A stretch of 64,000 nucleotides of DNA, taken from Pseudoscleropodium purum (taxonomy: Eukaryota; Streptophyta; Bryopsida; Hypnales; Brachytheciaceae). Shown in pieces: positions 22,916 to 35,001 of the stretch (position 1 is the first letter of the stretch; every line of letters begins with the position of its first letter). The stretch is taken from positions 21,794,479 through 21,858,478 of the forward strand of contig OZ017800.1 in assembly GCA_963969395.1 (NCBI GenBank), given 5' to 3'. The position numbers and the translations under genes are program-made. A model generated the notes under the pieces. It worked only from the letters and a program-made list of their open reading frames with translations, was not told the DNA's origin and ran no database searches.

Positions 22916-25900
22916 CTAGACCTTCCCGTCAACTTCTAAAACCACTTTACCACCTGCACTCTTGCTGTCCCTTGCTCGATGAGCTTCTGCCGCCATCTCT
23001 AATGGAAACGTCTGTCCTACTGGTATTTTAAGCCGCCCATCTGATGCAAGTCTGCATATTTCTTCCAGGCCTTCTGCATCTGTTCGCATAATGGGCCACC
23101 AATACTCTGTACATAGCAACCCAAACCCTCACCCACTTCAACTATGACAATGTAATAATTCAGGACGAAGCAAAATTGACAAGGAAAAACCACACATCGC
23201 CAGGACTAAAGAGGTGTCATCAGAAGGACTAGAGCGACCAAACTGTAACCTATCATTAGCTCTCGTCTATTCAACTCAATGGCGCTATTGAATAGGGTTG
23301 TGATGTGCTAACCAACTCCATGTGATTGTGCATACTGCATCTGCTTCTGAACCAATGCAGCTGCTGCAGCAGCACCGCCCGCTAAGAGACCATACTTATC
23401 AGTGTAGGTAACTGTTTCCCCCTGCAACAAACACATCTTTGAAACCACACTTCTCCATGTCCACCAAAAGATACTGGCATGAGATCGCTCCGAAATATCT
23501 GTAACCAAACCCGAACAGCAAAGCCTAATAAGCAAGTGCTTAAAAAAAAACTACGAGAATGACACATGTACCTGCAGAGTCATGTATTGTCCACCGCGTC
23601 GCAGAAGGTTGATGCCAGCAGCTTCTGTCTCTGGTAAGCCAATGGTGTCCAAGACAACATCAAAACGCTCTCGAAACTGATCCTTTACATTCTGGGATCA
23701 GCAAATTTGCAATCCACCATTAGGAAATCAGCAAGCTACACAAACAATAAAAAAATTCAAAAGTAGGTGCTCCTTAATGTATGTGATCCTCAAAAGATGG
23801 GCCAGATTGAGAAATCGAACTGCGGTGGATAACATTTACACAAATTGTGCGCTTGCTCTCACAGAGATGGCAATAGACCCACATCCAGAGGTAGATTTCC
23901 TCATTAGTTCGATTGAAGTACACACCACCATCTACTCGTCTTTCACATCTGCTCCTAAACTCCAAGATTTTTTCATTTACACTAAACTCTTATGATTTTC
24001 TTCATTACACTGGTGCTATTATGGAGTACAATTCTGACTCACGGGAGAGGTGTAGTCAACAGCTTCCTCAGCACCTGCTTCCTTCACTTTCTCCATACTC
24101 CTCTTGCCACAAGTGCAGGAAACATAGCACCCTGCAGCTTTGGCCAAGGAAATTCCAGCAAGGCCAACAGCTCCTCCACCTCCCATAATCAGGACTCTCT
24201 GTCTGCAGTAACATCGCCAAGGCATCGACAATATGGATGAATAGACACGAAAAGATTCACAATATTCTCGGCTAACTCAAAGTGCAGTTTGCGCGCTCTC
24301 CCAACTTCAACGGTATTAAACCTAATTGTGACCTTTACCCAATAGTTAACCCAATAGTTACCCGAAGATTCTTCCCAAAACTGTACACAAAAAGAACGAG
24401 AGAGCCCGAGGTTGAACTAATCAATATAACCATCACTTTAAAAATTCATAATTTAGTCCTAAAATGTCTATAAAATTCGTACAAACTTCCATCACAAACC
24501 TCCGTCAATTGCAAACAAGACTTAACAATAAATAATTCAGTCAAATATTAGGAAACATCCTCAGATGCTAATTCGGCCGCTATTAAGTGTACATAACTTA
24601 AATTCTTGCGATAAAAATAACACGGAATTTCATGTAATCAATTTGAGCGGGAATATGCACATACCCCTTGTCAATTTTTGCTGTGCTCCTCAAAGCTCTC
24701 CAGGCAGTAAGTGAAGCAAAAGGAATAGCAGCAGCCTCCTGCGTGTTCATCAAAGGATTAGAGTAAACTACCTACGCAATAATACAACGCCATACAGGAC
24801 TACGTAACGATTCTGAACAATGCCGACTCTATAATTTAACGTTGACATATTAATATCTGAAAGATTGTTTCACATACAGAGTGCGATAGGGACGCAGGCT
24901 TCGGGGCCAGTTGCTCTTCCTCAAGAATTGCATAGTCACTGTACGTTCCACGTGTTGCCGTCGGATGTAATGCTCCGAACACTGCGTCTCCCACACGAAA
25001 ATGTCTCACATTGCTCCCCACTGCCGTGACTTCACCACTCACGTCCCGACCAAGCACTAGAGGCAAGAGTGGCTCAAACAAAGACCGCCCGTACCCTTCC
25101 CTCATCTACACAAAAGTCACAGGTAATTGAGTTCAGTACAACATGAAGTTATCTGCATTCAAGAAGGCCGCCATCTATATGTCCAAACAGTGCTACTTGT
25201 CACATAGAATCCCCCAGCTGTAATGCCTGAGCAATGTGAAATGTAAAATTACAAAATAAACATAGGGAATATATAGGTGACGATATAAGCGTTGACATTA
25301 AATCATTAAATCATTAAACCTGAGCAGAGTAGCTCAACCCACTGCTCTGGGATATTAATGATTTAATGATTTAATGCCAAGCAGAAAGTGGATTTAAATC
25401 CTCAAGCCAAACCACGAAAATACTCCAAAAAGCAGAGACGATCCTTACACTTTCAGGCACTGAAAATAATCTGCAATCTGCATAAATTTTGTGGGGTGCA
25501 ACAAAAAGAGATCAAGAACGCGTACCCGTATATCCAATGGATTAACTCCCACTGCATGCGTACGCACCAACACGTCAGATGCACCCAGCTCTGGAAGAAC
25601 CGAATCATCCCGCACCTGCAGGACCTGCAAACAACAACATTGAACCTCTTCAGTCCTAAATACTATACAAGGTCTCTCAACTAGGTGCACCAAAACCTAG
25701 AGCTGACCTTGAGCTAGTACTCCCTCAATGTAATTCACCACTGCCAAGAATCTTCGTAACCAGAAACACACCGCAATTTCATTCAATAACGATTGTCCAT
25801 TCACCGACAGTTAAAGCTTTTTCTAAAATGAATTCGAGCGATTTGAGCTTCAGACACATCGGCCATGTTTTAGGGTTTTGCAACAAACACCACAGTATCG

Positions 25901-26197
25901 AACCGAGACAAGGACGCCAGAGTAGAAAACGCTAAAACCCCAATACCCCACGCAAATTTAGGTCAAGCACTCACAATTTCAAAATCATCGACATTCAAAA
26001 TTCACTGGCAGGTCGATGAATGCTTTGCAATGACATGTTGTTTAGATTCCACAAATTTAGAAGAAACGTTTCACCTCCGGCCCTCCGAATCGAGGCAACA
26101 CAATAGCTCGGCATGTCGTCAGAGTCCGATAGCCAGAAGAACTCGCTGAAGCCCCCCAACGCTGAAGCGCCACGACCAACAAATGATGCTTCGGCAT
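22916..26197 (-). CDS. RTN4IP1: RTN4IP1-like mitochondrial quinone oxidoreductase (MDR family)
   Basis: This is a zinc-free medium-chain reductase of the quinone-oxidoreductase group; animal RTN4IP1 is a mitochondrial NADPH oxidoreductase linked to coenzyme Q. The model has eight exons: 26197-26075, 25624-25526, 25105-24878, 24738-24665, 24202-24043, 23691-23572, 23421-23313 and 23106-22916. All introns are GT-AG and the frame closes at 367 residues. The start is the ATG at 26197, with an in-frame stop upstream; residues 1-28 are Arg/Ser-rich without acidic residues, fitting a mitochondrial presequence. The GroES-like domain holds VNPLDIR, LVLGRDVSGEV and FGALHPTA; the Rossmann nucleotide loop is GGGGAVG (182-188); SHGVEYWW and GKVVLEVDG match the family's C-terminus. 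No defect is visible. Location is predicted, not shown. Confidence 0.93.
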
Positions 26198-26607
26198 TCT
26201 GCTTGGTCCAACGAACTTCCCCTTCCTCCTACCTCTTGCTCATATCCGATTCCCGTCTTCCAATTCCAAAAACTACAAATAGGACTCAAACCCTAAATGG
26301 CACCATGACAACTGGTTTTCGATTTCAAACTTCCATGAGTGTCATTTCGCCTTGCAACTGAAATAGTAAGGCAGCTTCAGCTCAACAACAACACTACCCA
26401 GCTGATGGAAAAACAAAGACTACTGAATTGGGTCACTCCAGAACTGGAAAAAAATAACAATACTAGCAATACCAAGCTCGAAATGCATGAGACAGCGGTG
26501 AAAGGGGATCCAAGTTTCAAGCTAGCCATCGCTCACTGCGACAATTGATGACTTGGGCTGCGTGTGATATGGAGATGGTGAGGGAGAACAACAGAAAGGA
26601 TACAGAC
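26198..26607. promoter_or_regulatory. 5' flank of the RTN4IP1-like gene
   Basis: This stretch lies between the oxidoreductase start codon and a G-box hairpin. It is expected to hold the 5' UTR and core promoter. Plus-strand frames here (to about 26,548) are antisense and look accidental. Confidence 0.4.
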
Positions 26608-26638
26608 TGACGTGGCATGGATCCGGGATGCCACGTGG
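26608..26638. promoter_or_regulatory. Palindromic ACGTGGC/G-box pair upstream of the RTN4IP1-like gene
   Basis: ACGTGGCAT at 26610-26618 pairs perfectly with ATGCCACGT at 26628-26636 around a 9-base centre, and the right arm completes CCACGTGG, a full G-box. Both arms carry ABRE/G-box cores. It lies 411-441 bp upstream of the start codon. Use as a bZIP site is inference; a transposon hairpin is the alternative. Confidence 0.45.
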
Positions 26639-26639
26639 A

Positions 26640-29600
26640 AAGCTACTCTGTGATTGGCATTCATGGGATTGGAGTGTTGCTGGAGCCTAGTCATTGAGGT
26701 AGGATCACCTATTACCAAGCATGTTTGCAAGATGTGCCTTAAATCCAATAAATTGAGAGGATAAGTAGATGTTAGTTGCACAATCGATTTTAGATAAAGA
26801 CATTGAAATTAGGGCTTCAATATGAAAAATGTACTACTTAATCTCTAAAATTTTTGGATGCATTTTGGTCAAAAACTATCCCAAGTTATCCTTTCCTAAG
26901 ATAATGCTAAAATTTTACTCCTTTGGTATTTTGGTGAATTTAATCAGGGGTCCTTTTCGTTAATTTGACCATGTACACCCTCCTAAGATTTCACATTAAG
27001 AAACCTTACCTATTGCATATAATTATGATGCTTAAACTTTAAAAAAAGTATTCTCAATTCTTCCAAGATGGTTAACCCCTAAGAAAGATAGCATTGATTA
27101 TGTGAATTATGAATGTTTTCAAGAGCTTACTATATGAACTTTAGGAAACAAACTAAGTACATCCAAATATGTTGTGAAAGCATTTCTGATTTTTCTTCAA
27201 AAATGCAATTAGAGTGGTTACTTGGTTCTTCATAATTATTATGAAAGGTTCAAAATGAGTTCATACAATGATAGAAAGAAAAAGAAAACTTGCAAATTAA
27301 GTGAAGATTTATTGTTTAGAAAAAACTCTTGTGTGATAATTGACTTTGCCATTAAAACTTAAAAAATAAATCCATCTTCCTCCTAGGAACCCTTAGGAGA
27401 TAAGTTTCATCTTTCAAACTTTTAATCCAAAAATATGTATGTGCTACAACTTGCAACTCTTTATGACATTTTGAAGAAATAAATTGGAAGTATGTGTAAG
27501 AAAAATCAACAAAAATTATTTCAAATGAGATTAAACACATGATTATAAAGTTACTAAATTGTTTAGATTTTAGTTATGGAATTGAAAACCTTCAATTCCA
27601 ATGTTTGTAATGTTAGGATAAACAACTTACATTCTATGTTTTTATTCTTCAAAAATATTGAAAACTGGGTCAAAAAAACAACCTCAAAGTTTATTTTTGA
27701 TTAGTGATTCTATAATTTCCCACAAATCCAAATAGTCCTTATAACTTTCATCTAATTAACTCTTGAAGGACAAAATTGCCCAAGGATCATAGTTTTAGGT
27801 CAAACCTAAATTTTGCATAGTTCTTGATTTAAATATCTTAAATCTTGAATAAGAAAATGTATTTCTAATAATCTAATTTTTATTTTATTTTTATATTTTT
27901 TGAAATTGTTAAAATTGTAATTTTGGTATCACTTTGAAAGTAGCATCTTAAAAGATTAAAATTTACCACTTTTGAACTTTTCTATCAAATTTATCTTAGT
28001 GTGAGCTCAAAAAATAACAATGAGCTTACAAATTACACCAATGTCTATTACTATAATCATCTCCAAGTTTGTTCAAAATTTTATACTATTTAAAGTATTT
28101 TTGCACTTATTGTGACTTTTGTAAAGAAATTATTTTAAAATCATATAATATTATTTTAATTATTTTAATTATAAAAAAATGAAGTTAAATTTTGTCTCTC
28201 TCTCTCTATATATATATTACTTCATGAAAAAATATCAAATTTTTGAAAAGTATATTTTAATATAGAAAACTAGTGAGGATCGACCAAATGAAAAATGGAA
28301 TGTCCAATAAAGGTTAATCAAAATAATTTAATGAAAAACTCTTCACATGTATGTATTTTAGCATTGTTTTACGAAAGGCTAATTTAGGACAATTTTTGAC
28401 CAAAATACATCAAAACTCTTTATGATTAAATGTGATTTTGAAGGAAAACTCCAATGTTGCACAAACTTATAGATTAAGACTAAAGTTTTACCACAATTAA
28501 GTCTTAACATTATGATCTTTAGCTACAAAAGATGGTGAAATGATCATCATGGATTCTCTATTTGCTTATTGATTTGGTAGCTACTTGAGCTTCTAGATTC
28601 CTAAAGTACCATACTAATTATGACAAATTCATACATCTTCTTGAAAGGTGTGATTTCAACTACTATTACCTTCTTTCACATTTGCCTAGGGTCAAAATAG
28701 CATAGCATTGTATAACCATGCAATGGGTGAAGGAAGGTATTATGCCCCCCTAAATGTTGGAGAGGGACTTATCAATCAACTGAAAGATTGGAGTTGGTGG
28801 AAGAGCTATATGAAACAATTTTGTTCACTATAGTAGACCCCTTTTCAAGGATGCAAAAGGAACACAATCATGTGTCATTGGTCCACAATGTAATGAAGGT
28901 TCTTATTAGAAGTTAGAACTTCTTTCATGTGAAAAGATGAGCAAGAAGATCCATTTTGAAATTTTGAAAGCAAAATCACAAGGCTTTTAGGATATCAAAA
29001 AATGCAAGCCTCTGCAAGGTAAGAAAATTGCTTGTTTGCATTACAATAGAATCTCTACAAAGTACTAACCTCTCTAAGGTAATATTAATTGCATGGACCC
29101 AACTAAGGCTGCATACAAATATCATTAATGCAATGACCCTCCCTAATGTAATAACCTCCTCTCTAATGTTATATAGAGAGCCTAGTCCCAACCCAATTAC
29201 TTTATAGTTCTACTATACTCCCTGGCTACCTGATCACATTACTGCAGCTTGGACATGGAGAAAATAACGCTCATGCATTAGAAATTTCTCACAAGCCTTG
29301 TTCGTCAGAAACGAATTATAGAAACCAATGCAACATATAAAAATATGCAAAAACTTTGGAGTCTTGAGGGTGAACTTTTGGAGAATTGAAACGCTGATTT
29401 TGGGGTAACACACAAAGTCTGTGCATTGCTATGCGATCTCCATCACTTTTACAATCTCCGTGACACTGCTTATTTTCAATACCCTCTTGAACCAGTGATA
29501 ACATTTTTGGGATTTTTGGGATTTTTTTAAAATACGCCTGGTAAAGGCGTTCATCAAATAAAATAACAATTCATCACTCTAGTGAAGAACCAGACTAACT

Positions 29601-30335
29601 CTGCTGACGGTATCCACGTTGCCAAACATCGTATCAAGGCAATAATTTGGCATACGTTCGACACTGCAAGTGCCAACTAGACTCTCCAAAACATTCGTTT
29701 GCCACGGGTAACAAATAGTTTATTGAAAACAAAATTTCCAGGGAAACCTCAAAATCTTGCCACAGAAATGTTGCAGTAACGATTATCACACTGCACCTGA
29801 TGAGACATCTACTGCGAGTGAGACAGCATTCAGTATCGACGCTATAAAAATGGCTTACTCATCAGATGATCCTGGAAGGAGTTTGATGCCTGAGGTACCC
29901 ACATCCACTACGCCATTATTTGCAGAGTTGGAAAAAAATCTCTTTGTGCCTGCACGGCATGAATCAGGAACAGGCGAACAGCATTTCAAATCTCGGGCTA
30001 ACCGATATCAAGGATTCTGTAATATACCCGAATCAGCAGAAAACAAATCACAAATGGCGGCCTTGATTCAAGGAAGTCTGACATTTCGGATCGAAACTTC
30101 TTAAATCTATTAACCGAACTCAGTTAACATGAATGAGACTGTCTCTGAAGCCTAAGATGCGCCAATGAGATCCATCCTACAGAAGGGAACCCCTGCCAAT
30201 GAAGCTAACCTTCACCCATAAATACGGTCTGAATCTAACAGACTTTCAACTAGCTTCTCAAGCGACTGCTTCTCAAGAATACTCTATAAAAAAAAGAGTT
30301 CTTGCATATATATTGCAAAGAATTCAGCTAGGAAA
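26640..30335. other. Repeat-rich noncoding stretch (families F2 and F3)
   Basis: No gene is seen. About 26,975-27,540 matches 39,200-39,430 (shared TTTCATCTTTCAAACT, ..ACATTTTGAAGAAATAA.TTG blocks). About 27,585-27,790 matches 46,035-46,200 (shared AATGTTTGTAATGTT, CAAAAATATTGAAAA). Around 29,000-29,170 short AAGGTAA/TAATGTAA phrases recur. The last ~600 bp should hold the 3' UTR of the CAS gene. Confidence 0.5.
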
Positions 30336-32739
30336 TTAATCTCTTCCAGCTGGTAAAAATGCTGTACCTGCAGGTATGATGCGAGAGGGAGAGAGGATTT
30401 CAGCAAAGGAAGTGTTTGAGGATTCTGTGCCAAGCTTGCTTTGAATCCAGCCCTTTCTTCCATCAAACCCATCAGTAATTACCCAAGTGTTGTTGAACCC
30501 TAATGTGGACAGCGACTTCGCTATAACCTTGGAGGTCTGTCCGTTCCTGCCAGTCATGAACAAATAGAGTCAGAACAATTGAAGGAAACTCTGCTGCATG
30601 AATGTGCTAGTGTTGAAGACACCCAACTAATGAATATTCATAATCGTCCAGCATAGAGCCCTTAGGAAAAGTCATAAGTTCAGGGAATGCTCCAAGAACA
30701 AGATGCAAGGAGACGAGACTCACGAATCTATAATGACGAGCCTGGAGCCCTTGTTGATTCTTTTCAAGGATGCAATTTTAATGGCAGTAATCTCAGCTTC
30801 GACTTGGCGAACGTTGCGTAGTTGCCCCCGCACCTTCCCTGCCACCTCCTCAACTCTGTCTCCAGTTGAAACTCAAAGGTCAAAACGAATCAGAATTTAC
30901 ACAAAGCAGACATGAGAGGGGGCAACTTCTACACTTTTCTGTGACATTTACCAAAATGTTCAAAGTAGTGGATAAACAAACTCACGGCATAGGGAGGAAC
31001 TTGTTCTTGGCATTCCTTGGCAGACTTGGGAGACCAGACTTGGCCTTCTCCTTTTCACTTCTCACGTCAACGAGAGTGTAGTCCTCCTTTGACAGAAGGT
31101 CTAGTGCCTGGAGTGCTGTGAGTTCACCTGTATGTTCCACCAATATGTCAAAGACGTACTAAACTGACCAACACAACAACACCCTCATATATCCTCTGCG
31201 TACATTTTGAAGCTTCAATCTGTCCTTTTTATACTGAAAATGTGTCAGCATCTATCTGTCCTCATCTACAAGACATGGGAATTCCTAGATTCGGACTGCA
31301 GGTCTCTCAAAAAGAGTCTTCGTGACCAAATCACAGATTTTACTGCGACTATGGCTATGGAGAACTTACCCTTGAATCCCCGAAACGAGTAGGCCACAGT
31401 CGAAAGTAGAGGAGGGGCCAAGAAATACAGAATCAGCAAGGCTCCGGCTCCCGTGGCTAAAACGAGAGGATCTGAGGACACAATCTTTTCAAGAGTGCTT
31501 GAAATCGTTGGCTGAGCACCTTCAATGTACTTCTCAGCTTGTCCGGCTGCCTCGCCTGCGACAGTCACAGCTGTCTGCGAGCGTCACAGCCATAAGTTTT
31601 TAAAATTAGATCTGTACACAAGTGTTCAGAATCACAAATCACACGCCACAACAAACTTAGCTGAATAGCGTTTTTAAAATTAGATCAGCGTTGCATAGAA
31701 GTCTTCGATTCTGACTACCTGAGTCGTGATTCGTGAGGACAGGCAAGACGTTAACGTAGGGCAGAAGAACAATTCATTTAGAAATGAAATATCAAGACAA
31801 TCGAAGGGATTGTTTTAAGAGTGTTTTGCGTTACCTTGGCAGCATCCAGGACAGGCCTGGTGTCGACGCCATTGTTCTGGAGAGCCTTCTCCGCCTGCCT
31901 CTCGAGATCAGTTGCAATAGGGAACACGGTTTTGTATGCGTAGTCAGCAGACTGCTGAACGTATGGTGTAGCGACATCCACAGCAGGTTTGACAGTGGTG
32001 AATATCTGCTGAAACAGATTCTTAGCTATGCCAAAGGCGTCCCCTGCTGCTGTTTGCACCTGAAGCAAAGAGGATCTTGTCAGCAAACTGCACAATGAAA
32101 CCAATAAGCAATGTACAGCATTGGTCTCTCTTGCGGGTGAAACCTAACCCGAGACACAATCTCCCCCAAAAGAATGTACCATTTCAGGACACAAGCATCT
32201 CCAACCCAATTTCCAAGCGCAATTTGCAGGGATTACTCAAAACATTTGAGATTGGCTTCTTCCGAAGCATCTACATTAAAGTAACAGATTCAAATTGAAT
32301 TTTCGCAGATTGAGTCTAGCCGCATCTTGAATTTTCTTCACCAATCATGAAATCCTAACCTGAGCTGTTTCCTTACTATACAGAGTAGGCATTCCCATAA
32401 GTAGGCACTTGAAGGCAACTTTAAGCCTTAATTGAAAAAGAGATAGGCAGCGACAACTTGACTGAGGAGCTTTCTCACCTTCGAGAAAGTGCCCGTGATG
32501 TCTGTAGCCGTGAGAGCGTTCGCTGCACCGGCATCGGCCAATACAATGAGAGAGGTGATGGTCGCAGGTGCCGCAACTGTGAGCTCTTCCTTCAAGGAAG
32601 CTCTCACTCTCCCTGACAGAGCGGGGATACGTGCTTTCGGAAGCTTCTTCGAGGTTCTGAAGGACATGGAAGTGTCAAGGCTGCCTGCCAATGCGCCATT
32701 CATGGCGCTCACCTGCATTGCCCTCAATGCTTGTGCCAT
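30336..32739 (-). CDS. CAS: Chloroplast calcium-sensing receptor CAS (thylakoid)
   Basis: CAS is a thylakoid membrane protein needed for calcium-dependent stomatal and photosynthetic signalling. The model has six exons: 32739-32479, 32059-31835, 31574-31370, 31127-30986, 30855-30724 and 30546-30336. All introns are GT-AG, and the frame closes at 391 residues, close to the 387 of Arabidopsis CAS. An N-terminal transit region is followed by a lumenal-type domain (KPAVDVATPYV), one membrane segment (about 196-218, LVLATGAGALLILYF), then a rhodanese-like domain (LVDVRSEKEKAKSGLPSLPRN; LGFNNTWVITDGFDG). The position of the rhodanese catalytic Cys is occupied by DSNGQTS, so it should be enzymatically inactive, as in known CAS. 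Thr383 in AGTAFLP aligns with the STN8-phosphorylated Thr380 of Arabidopsis. No defect is visible. Confidence 0.96.
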
Positions 32740-33480
32740 TTCGGTCTCTTCCTCCTCGCGAGACTGAGAGAGAGCCGCTGAAGAGCTTCGCCCAGTTCGC
32801 AATTCTGCAGTTCAATGCACACGTACCCGAAGACAAATCGTCAACCTAAGGCACCCAGGGAATCTCCTCACGCAGCCACAGCACATCTAATCTATTCAAA
32901 ACAATACTAGCCGAGGAAAAATCCGGCATTGCGAGAGACGAACTCAACGTTCGCGAACCTTGAGAGAGCTCCGAAGCACTCAAAAATCAGGGCAAGAGAA
33001 CAAAAAAGCTTTTACCAAACCAAAGCTAATTCTGAGCTAACGGTCCAGGATTACTGTACTCCCAGTACTACTCCACCAGCCAGTCTCGAGGTTGTGGTCG
33101 ACGATTGGAGATCGAATTCGTGGTGCATGCACTCATCAACAGCTTCTAGATGCACTCGCTGTAACAAGAATTCTCAAAATTTAGCGAACCTGTGAAACAA
33201 CGCCACGTGGTCATGAGTATCCATATCCAGCCAGCGGCTTCTGCAGCAGGAGCTTGACGAATAAGTGAAGTTACAGAGGAACCTGTCAGCGTAAACCCGG
33301 CTGCTCGTGTAATTTAACTTTCCGCTTCACTGCGAGGATTTTGTGTTTTTAGTGTGGCTAAAGTCGGTGTGGGGTCCGGGATCAAAGTATAGCGGAATCT
33401 GCGACGAATGACAAATCCGCCATCACCGTCGGCGCTTAAATACCACCAGAGAGATACCCCCGATCACTCGTCGTCTTCAC
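32740..33480. promoter_or_regulatory. Upstream region of CAS, with G-box
   Basis: This stretch should hold the CAS promoter and 5' UTR. A perfect CCACGTGG lies at 33203-33210, 465 bp upstream of the CAS start. G-boxes are common in light-regulated plant promoters. Function is inferred from position and motif only. Confidence 0.4.
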
Positions 33481-33487
33481 CTTCGAA

Positions 33488-33670
33488 ATGGAATACAGAG
33501 CAGCAGGTGGGCTGCAACTTGCAACGGCAACCACGATAAGCACGCGGAACGATCGGTACAGTAACCCCACAGGCTCAGAGTTCCTGCCTGCCCAAGTATA
33601 TTGCGATCGCCACTACTGTCGACCAAGCTTGCTCTACTCCAACAGTCTAACCACCAGCTTTGAAGATTGA
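33488..33670 (+). CDS. Possible 60-aa protein, unknown
   Basis: The ATG at 33,488 has a good context (CGAAATGG) and lies 46 bases after a TTAAATA box at 33436-33442. The 60-codon frame has no recognisable motif, signal peptide or repeat. It is transcribed away from CAS, so the spacer could be a bidirectional promoter. The frame is short enough to be chance; treat it as a candidate only. Confidence 0.2.
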   Translation: MEYRAAGGLQLATATTISTRNDRYSNPTGSEFLPAQVYCDRHYCRPSLLYSNSLTTSFED

Positions 33671-33679
33671 GACACCGCT

Positions 33680-34195
33680 ACGAGCGAACGAGGTATGGCT
33701 ACGCATTAATGCTTCGAATTACACACTTCGTTCTCATTCTGGCATTGCTTCCCTGTCTGAGAGCAGTGCTAGAGATTGTGTTGCCTTTGTACATTGCATC
33801 TCCGGGTTGTACATCTAGATCTTGGTCAAATGTTTTTGACCAGAGCATTTTCAAACTTGCGTGCTTGCAAACTGAAAGCCAACGGAAGTTGCCTTGCCAG
33901 GCTGTCTTTCGAAAGAACTTGTTATAAACAAAACGGAATGTGTTGAGGGTGAGATGCCGCCAGTTTAGATCAAAGGATAGAGAAAGTTGACGGTCTCGAT
34001 CTCTGTCGTGCTTGCATTGTTTGCGTCCGCTTCCGCTTCCTTCCCACCGCCGACTCCCTTCCAGTGCGTGCAGTGCAGATCCAATCCATAACTGGGACAT
34101 CGACAGCCAGTTTAGAAGCAGCTCCTTTGATCAGCTTGCGAGGTAAGTGAATCGATTCCAACTCATGGATTCTGTACTCCACTTGGTTGCCGAGT
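33680..34195. other. No supported gene
   Basis: Overlapping frames exist on both strands (up to 133 codons on the minus strand) without any motif. Base composition is moderately GC-rich. It may be leader or promoter sequence for the gene at 34,420. Confidence 0.35.
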
Positions 34196-34202
34196 GGTCG
34201 CG

Positions 34203-34385
34203 GACTGAGCTACTGTGATTACGCTTTTGCACTGGCGTGTGAGTGTGGTTGCGGAATGTACGTGGACTGAGAGTACTTGATTAGATGTTTGCACTGGCGC
34301 ATGGGTACGTGACTACGTGTGGTTTCAGAATGTACGGGGACTGAGTGTGATTATTATGCTTTTTGCACTGGCGTCTGGGTGACAG
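34203..34385 (+). repeat. Three imperfect leader repeats before the 34,420 gene
   Basis: GCACTGGCG recurs at 34229, 34291 and 34364 (spacings 62 and 73 bp). Each time it is preceded by GGACTGAG...TGATTA and a T-rich run; copies 1 and 2 are followed by a TGGTT..GGAATGTACG-like block. The array ends about 35 bp before the start codon, so it occupies the promoter or 5' UTR. Confidence 0.7.
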
Positions 34386-34419
34386 GCGGCTGAGTGAGTG
34401 GTCGATTGGGTGAGCTAGC

Positions 34420-34758
34420 ATGGGGTGCAACTGCTCCAAGACCCCTCCGCCGCCGGAGTTCCAAGGCGCGGTGGGCACTTGGCGTGGCTTGAACAGCGAG
34501 GGCGCCACCGTGACGTTCGTGTTGTTCGGCGAAGGCAGCTTCTTCTACGGGCGGGAGACGGGGACCAGCAAGGTGAGCATGCAGGGCCCCATCAACTCCT
34601 GGAGCGGCGGCAGCTTCGACAGCAAGCCGTGCTGCTTCTGCTCGTGGCACTTTGAACTGGAGAAGCCCGTGGACGGCGCCGAGCAAGGCCTCACCATGGT
34701 TGTCAATGGCGTGCAGCTTGCCTACGCCGGACTCCCTTCCACGGCTGCCACTTCCTAA
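34420..34758 (+). CDS. Small lipid-anchored protein, unknown function
   Basis: The intronless frame encodes 112 residues with a strong GC and GC3 bias unlike the AT-rich surroundings. It opens MGCNCSK, a classical N-myristoylation signal (Gly2) with palmitoylatable Cys3 and Cys5, so membrane attachment is likely. The rest alternates short hydrophobic strands and turns (VGTWRGLNSEGATVTFVLF, FFYGRETG, MTMVV-like LTMVVNGVQL) with a CCFCSWHFELE block, suggesting a small beta-rich fold. No catalytic motif is seen. The start is chosen because the MGC signal begins at this ATG. I do not recognise the family; the purifying look of the reading frame comes only from codon bias and the coherent N-terminal signal. 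Confidence 0.75.
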   Translation: MGCNCSKTPPPPEFQGAVGTWRGLNSEGATVTFVLFGEGSFFYGRETGTSKVSMQGPINSWSGGSFDSKPCCFCSWHFELEKPVDGAEQGLTMVVNGVQLAYAGLPSTAATS

Positions 34759-34869
34759 TTTGAAGCCAGTCAGCCAGACGCGGACCTGCCTTCCTCGTGC
34801 TTGCACCCCATTCATTCCAGAGGTATCGATTTGAACAGTCATCTTCATTTTGTTGGGAACCTCTCTAAA

Positions 34870-35001
34870 CCGCATAAAATCCATGCCAATTCGTTCTCTA
34901 GACGGCATTTGAAGTCCGGTTCAACTTTGTTTTTGCCACATGGAATCCATGCCAATTCGTTCTGTACACAGCATTTGTAGTCCTGTTCAACTTTGTTGTG
35001 G
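34870..35001. repeat. 66-bp direct duplication in the 3' region
   Basis: Two adjacent copies share AATCCATGCCAATTCGTTCT, GGCATTTG/GCATTTG and GTTCAACTTTGT at a spacing of 66 bp. They follow the stop codon of the 112-aa gene by about 110 bp, so they may lie in its 3' UTR. Confidence 0.75.

Noticed and set aside
29757..30104. Plus-strand 115-codon frame downstream of CAS
   Set aside because: The apparent start is not an ATG; the first ATG leaves 84 codons without motif, antisense to the likely CAS 3' UTR.
34354..34908. Minus-strand 184-codon frame opposite the 112-aa gene
   Set aside because: It is the antisense shadow of a GC-rich coding region, low in complexity (Ala/Arg/Gly-rich), with no motif.
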